NCBI GenBank assembly: GCA_023420935.1
Contig: JAEZUR010000099.1
Span: 1-34,128, forward strand
Origin: Bacillota bacterium
Lineage (GTDB): Bacteria; Bacillota; Clostridia; Lachnospirales; Lachnospiraceae
Reading direction: 5' to 3'
DNA: 34,128 nt
Shown piece by piece: positions 1-6,514 of the stretch (position 1 is its first letter; each line of letters starts with the position of its first letter). A model generated the notes under the pieces. It was given only the letters and a program-made list of their open reading frames with translations. It was not told the origin of the DNA and ran no database searches. Position numbers and translations under genes: made by a program.

Positions 1-1
1 T

Positions 2-469
2 CTAACTGTACTAGATAATATTATTCTTCCAGCTTGCCAGTCTAAGAAAAATAGAAAAAGTAGAAGAGAAGTTGTCAAAAGTGGGCAGGACTTAATGCGT
101 AAACTTAGTATTATAGAAATTGCCGATAATGATATTAATGAAGTGTCAGGTGGTCAACTACAACGCGCATGTATTTGCAGAAGTATGATTAATAATCCAA
201 AAGTTATTTTTGCAGATGAACCAACTGGTGCATTGAATCGAACTGCATCCGAGGAAGTTATGACAGAACTTACGAAAATAAATCAGGAGGGTACAACAAT
301 CATGTTGGTGACCCATGATGTAAAAGTGGCTGCAAAATGTACTCGAGTGATGTATATAGTTGACGGAAATATACGTGGCGAGTATAATTTTAGTGAACGT
401 AACCAGGATGGTAAATTATTGGAACGAGAACGTGCACTTAGCAACTGGCTTATGGAAATGGGTTGGTAG
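2..469 (+). CDS. ABC transporter ATP-binding protein, 3' part (5' end outside window)
   Basis: The reading frame is open from base 2, so the gene begins left of the window; the first in-window ATG (95) is internal. The part seen holds the ABC signature (VSGGQ, about base 146), Walker B (VIFADEPTGALN) and the H-loop (MLVTHD). The Walker A loop lies off the edge. The DEPTGALN form is typical of the MacB/LolD/BceA group, which power export or sensing of peptides and antibiotics together with a large FtsX-like permease. A two-component system follows directly, as in Bce-type detoxification modules. However, no permease follows the ATPase here, so it would have to lie upstream. Family assignment is firm; substrate is unknown. 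Confidence 0.9.
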   Translation, partial: LTVLDNIILPACQSKKNRKSRREVVKSGQDLMRKLSIIEIADNDINEVSGGQLQRACICRSMINNPKVIFADEPTGALNRTASEEVMTELTKINQEGTTIMLVTHDVKVAAKCTRVMYIVDGNIRGEYNFSERNQDGKLLERERALSNWLMEMGW

Positions 470-513
470 ATTGATATTAAAGAAGAGCGGTTTGATGCTA
501 AACGAGGTGTGAA

Positions 514-1176
514 ATGACGGATATCTTGATTGTAGAGGATAATAAAGAACTTGGAAATCTTCTTGGTGATTTTCTTAGAACGGAGGGCTACAGCGTTATT
601 CTTTCCGAAACAGGAGAAGATGCAATAGAATATTTTGAGAAAGATACCGTTCGGATGGTGATTTTGGATATTATGTTACCTGGAATAGATGGTTTTGCTG
701 TTTGTAGTAAAATCAGAAAGGATAATAATACTCCGATTATCATCGTAAGCGCAAAAGTGGATAAGGATGATAAGTTGAATGGCTTGGTATTAGGTGCAGA
801 TGATTATATAGAAAAACCTTATGATATTGATATTCTCCTAGCTAAAATAAGTGGTATTTTTAAGAGAAGATATGACAGTGATTGTATGGTAGATCAAGAT
901 CTAAAAATTGATAAATTACGTCGTGTTGTTTTATTCAGGGATATGGAATTGTCTATGACTACGAAAGAATTTGACCTCTTATTATTATTAATGGAAAATA
1001 AGGGGAAAACATTAAAAAAAGAATGGATTTTCAATCATATATGGGGATTTGATAGTTTTAGTGAGCCTCAAACATTAACGGTACATATGAAATGGTTAAG
1101 ACAGAAAATAGAACAAGATCCTAAAAATCCAACTCGCTTAATAACCGTGTGGGGAGTTGGATATCGGTTTGAATAA
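514..1176 (+). CDS. OmpR/PhoB-family response regulator
   Basis: 220 residues. The N-terminal receiver has the acidic pair E8-D9, phospho-acceptor D52 in the LDIMLPGIDGF block, switch residue S79 and conserved K101 (EKP). The C-terminal winged-helix DNA-binding domain runs from about 125 to 220 and ends in the family-typical TVWGVGYRFE. The AGGTG ribosome site sits just before the ATG. It lies 44 bases after the ABC ATPase and 46 before the kinase, so the three probably form one signalling and transport unit. By family it binds promoter DNA when phosphorylated by the neighbouring kinase. The target is likely the upstream ABC transporter (inference). Confidence 0.95.
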   Translation: MTDILIVEDNKELGNLLGDFLRTEGYSVILSETGEDAIEYFEKDTVRMVILDIMLPGIDGFAVCSKIRKDNNTPIIIVSAKVDKDDKLNGLVLGADDYIEKPYDIDILLAKISGIFKRRYDSDCMVDQDLKIDKLRRVVLFRDMELSMTTKEFDLLLLLMENKGKTLKKEWIFNHIWGFDSFSEPQTLTVHMKWLRQKIEQDPKNPTRLITVWGVGYRFE

Positions 1177-1180
1177 AAAG

Positions 1181-1197
1181 GTCTCGAAAAGCGAGAC
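1181..1197 (+). other. Short hairpin between regulator and kinase genes
   Basis: GTCTCG and CGAGAC form a perfect 6-bp stem with an AAAAG loop, directly after the regulator's stop codon and about 25 bases before the kinase start. There is no T-run after it, so it is not a terminator. It may stabilise or tune the intercistronic mRNA. Its function is unproven. Confidence 0.5.
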
Positions 1198-1222
1198 TCT
1201 CTAAGATGCGAGAGGAGCAGTA

Positions 1223-2473
1223 ATGAAAAGGTTCAATCGATTATTATTAGGTATTATGGTTTTATTTATAGTGATGATTACCATAGTAAATCTTTTTCTA
1301 TCCTCTAGATTCACTATGGATAGCGGCCGTAAGTATCAAGTAGAAATAAACCGATTAGAAAATGAAATCAGGGATAAGGGGATAGAGAATATTAAATTAA
1401 ACCAATATCGCTATGTTTTTAGTATTAGTATGTTGCAAAAGGGATATGATAAGAACGAATTTTTTGAAGGGAATGGTTTCGATTATGCGATTAAGATGAT
1501 TGATGGAACCTATTACCGATTCGATTATAAACCCCAACAAACAGATGAAGCGAAGGCAATTCGGTGGAGTGTTAATTTAGCTTTATTACTTATGGTATTT
1601 ACGGTTGTATTGTTATTGCTATATATAAAGATAAAAATATTAAGACCATTTGATGAGTTGAAAGAGGTTCCGTATGAGCTATCTCGAGGTAATTTAACAA
1701 CTGGTCTGAAAGAAAATAGAAGTCGATTTTTTGGACATTTTGTATGGGGACTTGATTTGCTTCGTGAACATTTAGAAGAACAGAAACAAAAGGAATTGTC
1801 ATTACAAAGAGAGAAAAAGACGTTGGTGCTAGCCATATCCCACGATATCAAAACACCACTTAGTGCTATCAAACTATATACAAAAGCGTTGCAGAAGAAT
1901 TTATATGACAGTGAAGAGAAACGTGCAGAAATAATTCAAAATATTGGCGCATCAGCAGATAAGATTGAAGGCTTTGTTACTGAGATTATGAAAGCTTCTA
2001 CCGAGGATTTTCTTCAACTAAATGTTAATACTGGTGAGTATTATCTAGATGAACTCATTGGAAAGATAGATTCTTTTTACACAGAAAAACTTTCTTTACT
2101 TAAAACTAGATTTACGATTCAAAGATTACCTAACTGTATCTTAAAAGGTGATATAGACAGAGCAGAAGAAGTATTACAAAACATAATGGAAAACGCAGTA
2201 AAATATGGTGATGGTACACATATATCAATTCAAATATCCAGCGAAGAGGATTGCAAATTGATTACCATAACAAACAGTGGTTGTACGTTATCGGAAAAGG
2301 AATTACCATATCTATTTGATAGTTTTTGGCGTGGTTCGAATGCGGGAAGCCAAAGTGGTAATGGACTAGGATTGTATATATGTCGTCAGCTAATGAGAAA
2401 AATGGATGGCGACATATATGCGCAAATAGATGGAACTTGGATGAAAGTAACTTCTGTATTTCGAATGATATGA
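1223..2473 (+). CDS. Sensor histidine kinase
   Basis: 416 residues. TM1 is about 6-27 and TM2 about 115-137, with a short (about 85-residue) extracytoplasmic loop between. A HAMP-like linker follows, then a HisKA domain with phospho-acceptor H207 in LAISHDIKTPLSAIK. The HATPase domain has the N-box NIMENAVKYGDG and the G2 box GNGLGLYICRQL. The start is preceded by AGAGGAG. It is the evident partner of the response regulator 46 bases upstream. The stimulus is unknown; ABC-linked systems of this kind usually respond to cell-envelope antibiotics or peptides, but the loop here is longer than in BceS-type intramembrane kinases. Confidence 0.95.
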   Translation: MKRFNRLLLGIMVLFIVMITIVNLFLSSRFTMDSGRKYQVEINRLENEIRDKGIENIKLNQYRYVFSISMLQKGYDKNEFFEGNGFDYAIKMIDGTYYRFDYKPQQTDEAKAIRWSVNLALLLMVFTVVLLLLYIKIKILRPFDELKEVPYELSRGNLTTGLKENRSRFFGHFVWGLDLLREHLEEQKQKELSLQREKKTLVLAISHDIKTPLSAIKLYTKALQKNLYDSEEKRAEIIQNIGASADKIEGFVTEIMKASTEDFLQLNVNTGEYYLDELIGKIDSFYTEKLSLLKTRFTIQRLPNCILKGDIDRAEEVLQNIMENAVKYGDGTHISIQISSEEDCKLITITNSGCTLSEKELPYLFDSFWRGSNAGSQSGNGLGLYICRQLMRKMDGDIYAQIDGTWMKVTSVFRMI

Positions 2474-2483
2474 ATTAATATGA

Positions 2484-2515
2484 TTTCATTTTCGAATGGA
2501 AAGGCTTTCTTTTTT
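2484..2515 (+). terminator. Possible weak terminator after the kinase gene
   Basis: A hairpin with a TTCG loop (CATT/AATG at 2487-2498, extendable to 7 bp with one bulged G) is followed, after a gap of about eight bases, by a T-rich tract. The gap makes this a poor terminator, so the call is tentative. Confidence 0.3.
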
Positions 2516-2585
2516 AATATGTCAACATTCCCTTCTGTTTTCATACTATAACTTATGAAATATTTTAATGAGAGGAATGTGAAAT

Positions 2586-3110
2586 TTGGATAACGAAAAT
2601 TTCAATTACGATAATGAGCAATCTGATCTATTTGAGAGCCAACAGTTTAATCAAGGAGGCCCACCATCACCTCCTCCGGGATTTGATCAGGATAGAAGAC
2701 GTGGCGGAGAACCACAATCACCTCCATTTGGATTCGACCAAGATAGAAGACCTGGCGGAAGGCCACCATCACCACCTCCAGGATTTGATCAAGATGGCCC
2801 AAGACGTGGGGTTAGACCACCGTCTGCACCACCTAATTTTGTTCCAGATGCTCCAAGAATGGGAGGACAGCCATACATGGGTTCACCAGAATATGGGGCA
2901 CAATTCAGAGGAGGCGGACAATTTCAGCAGAGAAATTATTGGGGATGTTTATATCGTTTCACTTATATTTGGTTGATTAACGGCAATAATTTCTGGTTCT
3001 ATCCAACTGCAATTAGTTGGCAACAACTAGAGGGATGGCGTTGGAGAAACGGAAGATGGGACTATGATAGAATTAATTTAAGAAGAATTTTCTTCTTTAC
3101 TTGCTTTTAA
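2586..3110 (+). CDS. Pro/Gly-rich tandem-repeat protein with aromatic C-terminal domain
   Basis: 174 residues. The frame opens with TTG at 2586, ten bases after AGAGG (2571-2575); no in-frame ATG precedes the repeats. Residues about 25-95 hold four copies of an 18-20-residue unit of the form PPSPPPGFDQDRRxGG, decaying in the last copy (SAPPNFVPDAPRMGG). Residues about 115-174 are rich in Trp, Phe, Tyr and Arg and carry two Cys. There is no signal peptide or membrane span. I do not recognise a named family. The shape, a flexible Pro-rich stalk on a compact aromatic domain, recalls small surface or spore-coat proteins of Firmicutes, but that is only a guess. Confidence 0.75.
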   Translation: MDNENFNYDNEQSDLFESQQFNQGGPPSPPPGFDQDRRRGGEPQSPPFGFDQDRRPGGRPPSPPPGFDQDGPRRGVRPPSAPPNFVPDAPRMGGQPYMGSPEYGAQFRGGGQFQQRNYWGCLYRFTYIWLINGNNFWFYPTAISWQQLEGWRWRNGRWDYDRINLRRIFFFTCF

Positions 3111-3136
3111 GATATAAAATAAAACTTATCATACAG

Positions 3137-3184
3137 GTTGGTATATGAAATTAACGTTTTGTTAATGCATATACCAACTTTTTT
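3137..3184 (+). terminator. Rho-independent terminator of the repeat-protein gene
   Basis: GTTGGTATATG (3137-3147) pairs perfectly with CATATACCAAC (3168-3178). A second stem, ATTAAC/GTTAAT, lies inside the loop. A run of six T follows the outer stem. Confidence 0.85.
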
Positions 3185-3209
3185 ATTGAATAAATCAAAA
3201 TAAATCAGT

Positions 3210-3276
3210 CTATAATACTTTGGTTGACAAATGTCAATAAAAATATATTGACATTTGTCAACCAAAGTATTATAGT
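3210..3276 (+). promoter_or_regulatory. 66-bp perfect palindrome: promoter with two BlaI-type operators
   Basis: Two 30-bp arms (3210-3239 and 3246-3275) are exact reverse complements around the 6-base centre AAAATA. Each arm carries the dyad TTGACAAATGTCAA (3224-3237; complement at 3248-3261), close to the TACANATGTA-type operators of the BlaI/MecI family. In the right arm the dyad contains a -35 TTGACA (3248-3253), then 17 bases, then -10 TATAGT (3271-3276), reading into the repressor gene. By symmetry the left arm carries the same promoter pointing left. Repressor binding would cover both -35 boxes, so autoregulation is the natural reading (inference). Confidence 0.85.
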
Positions 3277-3320
3277 GAGCTTAAGATAAGTTCTTATCAT
3301 ACAGGAGGAGTGAAATTATT

Positions 3321-3722
3321 ATGAATGAAAAATTAAGTTATGAAAGGCTTCCAGATTCTGAACTTCTAATTATGATGATGATCTGGGAAGAACCAGTTCC
3401 TATCGGAACAGGAAGAGTAGTTGAATTAATTTGCGAGCAAAAGGATTGGTCACGATCTACGATTCAAGTTTTATTAGCTCGTCTAGTGGAACGAGGATTT
3501 CTTGCAATTGAGAAGAAAGGTAGGTTGAAATACTATCTGCCCTTAATAAATAAAGATGATTATTTATCTAGGGAGACGAAAACGTTTCTAGATCAATTTT
3601 ATAATAATTCCTATAAGAAATTAATTGCTTCTTTAGTCCAGGATGAAGCAATTACGAAGGAGGATTTAGAGGATATTATTAGTATCATTGAAGATGCAAA
3701 GCGAGGTGATGTAGATGAATAA
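3321..3722 (+). CDS. BlaI/MecI-family transcriptional repressor
   Basis: 133 residues, the usual family length. The winged-helix domain is about 5-75 (LPDSELLIMMMIWEE, then RSTIQVLLARLVERGFL and the wing KKGRLKYYLP). The C-terminal dimerisation helices follow to 133. The start has AGGAGG (3303-3308) upstream. In the family a dimer binds operator dyads and is destroyed, directly or indirectly, after its membrane-protease partner is activated. Here the partner overlaps it by 8 bases at 3715. Operators are visible in the palindrome just upstream. The identity is firm; the regulated genes beyond its own operon cannot be told from this window. Confidence 0.93.
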   Translation: MNEKLSYERLPDSELLIMMMIWEEPVPIGTGRVVELICEQKDWSRSTIQVLLARLVERGFLAIEKKGRLKYYLPLINKDDYLSRETKTFLDQFYNNSYKKLIASLVQDEAITKEDLEDIISIIEDAKRGDVDE

Positions 3723-5688
3723 TCTATTACTAACAATTTTTAGTATAACCATTAGTTGCTCTATATTTATAATTCTAGTTAGTCTACTAGATAAAGTTTT
3801 GCCGAATCAATATTCAAGAAAATGGAAGTATGTCGTATGGTCAGTAATTGCAATTCGACTTATACTCCCAATTAATATCCCTTTTTATGAAATAAGTATC
3901 CCATCTTCATTTGTTCATTCCATTGAGCAGGTAGATCAAAAAGGTGCTGAGTCATTTGATTATATGACTAAAGATCAGAACAATGAAAAATCAGCAAAAG
4001 ATACAACTCTTATCAACAATAACCAATCGAACAAGAAATCGGTTATAGATAATAAGATAAGTGAATCAAGAACCCAAGTTAATGATACTCATGTGTTAGC
4101 AGATGAGAAAAAGGTTGCAAAAACTGATTTAGCTTCCTGGCATTCTAGCCTATCTCTTCTAGATTTCGCTACTATAATATGGAGTATTGGCGTGGTTATA
4201 TACTTAGCATATCACCTATTCGCATATATATACTTTAAACATAGATTGAATCGATATAGTTATCCAGTGAATGATGAACTGATGGAACTGTTTCTTAGTG
4301 TCTGCTCAGATCTTGGTATAAAACATAAGATTAATATTGTGAAATGTAGTCTTATCACTTCACCAATTCTTATTGGTTTTAGAACGTCTAATATTGTATT
4401 ACCAGACATGGATTTAACCAAGGAACAATATCTATTTATTTTAAAACATGAATTAATACATTTTAAAAATCGTGACTTATATTATAAAATTTTATTACTA
4501 CTAGCCAATTCTCTTCATTGGTTCAATCCTTTCGTTCATTATATGACTTATATGGCCAATTTGGATATGGAACTCTACTGTGACGAGCGTTTGATTGCTA
4601 ACAATAACATAAAGTATAGAGAAAACTATAGCTTAACCCTGTTAAAAATTATGGCTAGTTCATCAAAAGACAATATATTATTATCTACAAGTTTTACAGG
4701 GAAAAAGAAGAAGTTAAAGAATCGATTTTACTTGATTATGAATGGAAGGAAGTTGAAAAAAGGAACCATACTTATTGCAAGTTTCATTTGTCTTATCTTA
4801 GTGGTTGGGAATATTGTTGCGTGTTCCGTTCCTTCCAATTCAAGTAAAGCAGAGAACATGGTTGCAGAGGAAAAACAAATAATTACAGTTGCTTCAGACA
4901 ATACACCAAGTAAGAATCAATTGGATGCTATAAGTCATGTTCTGGTGGTTGGTATTTCTGTGAGAGATAATGTTCATACAGATAGTATACTTGTTGCGAG
5001 TATCAATCCTAACACGAAAGAAATCATATTAACTTCCTTCTTGAGGGACATGTATGTTTCAATACCAGGGAATGGGAAGAATAAATTAAACAAAGCATTT
5101 GAATATGGTGGAGTTAAACTTGTCAAGGAGACCATAGAATCCAACTTCCAGATTACAATAGATCAGTATCTAGCAGTTGATATGCAAGCGTTTGAAGAGA
5201 TAGTCAATTCAATAGGTGGGGTTGAACTAGAATTAACAGAACAGGAAGCCAATTATTTGAACAGTACCAATTTTATATCAGACAAGGTCTACCGCAATGT
5301 AATAGTAGGGAAACAAAGATTAAATGGAAGTCAAGCACTTGGTTATGCACGTGTACGTAACATCCCAACAGCACAAGGCGAAAAGGGAGATTTAGGTAGA
5401 ACGGTCCGATTAAGAAGTATGCTCATGTCAATTATGGCAGAGTATATTGATAAAGATATTATTGAGTTAACAAAAATTACAGTTAAAATATTACCTTATA
5501 TTACTACTGATCTGAATTATGATGAGATCCAAACTTATTTGAGTACTTATTTGCAAGAAGGTAGGAAGTTTAAATCTGTCTCAATCCCTGTAGAAGGATC
5601 ATATGAACAAACAAGAGTTGACGGGATGTCGGTTATCGTACCAGAGTTAGAAACAAACCAGGAATATTTAAAAGAAACCTTTAATTAA
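3715..5688 (+). CDS. BlaR1-like M56 membrane protease fused to an extracellular LCP domain
   Basis: 657 residues. TM1 about 5-25, TM2 about 37-56, a Ser/Asn/Lys-rich outer loop to about 147, TM3 about 148-173. A cytoplasmic zinc-protease domain follows with HELIH (245-249) and ELYCDE (286-291). TM4 is about 350-370. This is BlaR1/MecR1 topology. In place of the penicillin-binding sensor, residues about 405-580 form a LytR-CpsA-Psr domain: TDSILVASINP, SFLRDMYVSIPG (R444, D445), NKAFEYGG, NSIGGVE, LNGSQALGYARVRN and GDLGRTVRLR. LCP enzymes attach teichoic acids or glycans to peptidoglycan from lipid carriers. The inferred role is sensing wall-precursor state and relieving the BlaI repressor encoded just upstream (8-base overlap). 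Whether the LCP part is catalytic or only a sensor is open. Confidence 0.9.
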   Translation: MNNLLLTIFSITISCSIFIILVSLLDKVLPNQYSRKWKYVVWSVIAIRLILPINIPFYEISIPSSFVHSIEQVDQKGAESFDYMTKDQNNEKSAKDTTLINNNQSNKKSVIDNKISESRTQVNDTHVLADEKKVAKTDLASWHSSLSLLDFATIIWSIGVVIYLAYHLFAYIYFKHRLNRYSYPVNDELMELFLSVCSDLGIKHKINIVKCSLITSPILIGFRTSNIVLPDMDLTKEQYLFILKHELIHFKNRDLYYKILLLLANSLHWFNPFVHYMTYMANLDMELYCDERLIANNNIKYRENYSLTLLKIMASSSKDNILLSTSFTGKKKKLKNRFYLIMNGRKLKKGTILIASFICLILVVGNIVACSVPSNSSKAENMVAEEKQIITVASDNTPSKNQLDAISHVLVVGISVRDNVHTDSILVASINPNTKEIILTSFLRDMYVSIPGNGKNKLNKAFEYGGVKLVKETIESNFQITIDQYLAVDMQAFEEIVNSIGGVELELTEQEANYLNSTNFISDKVYRNVIVGKQRLNGSQALGYARVRNIPTAQGEKGDLGRTVRLRSMLMSIMAEYIDKDIIELTKITVKILPYITTDLNYDEIQTYLSTYLQEGRKFKSVSIPVEGSYEQTRVDGMSVIVPELETNQEYLKETFN

Positions 5689-5787
5689 AATACTATAGTG
5701 ATAAGTACCTGGTGTGGTATTATATATGTTTGATTTTTCAACCAAAATTTATATGAATCATTAAAATTCTAAGATTACCAACATAAG

Positions 5788-5817
5788 GTGACAGTTATCG
5801 ACTAACAATCATATACT
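5788..5817 (+). promoter_or_regulatory. Probable promoter of the C39-like gene
   Basis: GTGACA (5788-5793), an 18-base spacer and TATACT (5812-5817). Just downstream TATAATATGGG occurs twice (5817-5827 and 5840-5850), a direct repeat that could also supply -10 boxes. The start point is therefore uncertain. Confidence 0.4.
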
Positions 5818-5860
5818 ATAATATGGGTGATACCCTTATTATAATATGGGAGTGATTGGT

Positions 5861-6445
5861 ATGCAGCAAAATATTTATATTATGAACGGCCTAACCTGTA
5901 AGTGCGAACGATTTATCAGCATACCACTTTGCAGGCAGGAAACGGAATACACTTGTGGAGTAGCATGTGTACAGTCAATATTAAAGTGCTATGGCTTAGA
6001 GTATACTCAGGACGTATTGGCAGAAAAGATGCATACAAAACCAGTGTTGGGAACAGATTATCGAGATATTCTTCATTTTATTCAAGAGATTGGTTTTCAG
6101 GGCAACTTGTTTCAATATATGAATATTGAACATTTAAAGTCAATGATTAGGAAAGGCATAACTCCAGTGCTTTTAATTCAAGCATGGGCAGAGGAAGGTA
6201 CAAGTTACGTAACGGATTGGAGTGATAGCCATTATGTGATTGCATGTGGTTATGATCAAGATAATATAATTGTGATGGATCCATATACCCTGGGCAATTA
6301 CACCTATATTCCAGCTAATGAGTTAATTGACCGTTGGCATGTTGCTGACCAATATGGATGTCGTTATTTTAATAGTGGGTTACTGATAAAGAATGAGAGT
6401 GCTCCATACATTTATGACCCTTGTAAGGTGAAATATCTAGGATAA
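5861..6445 (+). CDS. C39-like (papain-fold) peptidase family protein
   Basis: 194 residues from ATG 5861, which has GGGAG seven to ten bases upstream; an in-frame ATG at 5846 lacks a site. The likely catalytic triad is C32 in YTCGVACVQS, H124 in DSHYVIACGYD and D140 in IVMDPY, the order of C39 double-glycine-leader peptidases. It has no signal peptide, membrane span or ABC domains, so it is a free-standing cytoplasmic C39-like protein. It may process or sense a small peptide; no leader-peptide gene is seen beside it. The alkylsulfatase gene begins 69 bases downstream. Fold assignment good; substrate unknown. Confidence 0.8.
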   Translation: MQQNIYIMNGLTCKCERFISIPLCRQETEYTCGVACVQSILKCYGLEYTQDVLAEKMHTKPVLGTDYRDILHFIQEIGFQGNLFQYMNIEHLKSMIRKGITPVLLIQAWAEEGTSYVTDWSDSHYVIACGYDQDNIIVMDPYTLGNYTYIPANELIDRWHVADQYGCRYFNSGLLIKNESAPYIYDPCKVKYLG

Positions 6446-6514
6446 TTTCACATATTTATTTTACTTGCATAGAATAAAGTAGAATTTAGTCGAATAATGT
6501 ATGGAGGCCATGCC

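Larger units (their letters stand above)
3125..3305 (+). repeat. 13-bp direct repeat pair flanking the palindromic control region
   Basis: CTTATCATACAGG occurs at 3125-3137 and again at 3293-3305. The first copy runs into the terminator stem of the upstream gene. The second supplies the first bases of the blaI-like gene's ribosome site. Between them lie the terminator and the 66-bp palindrome. Confidence 0.6.
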
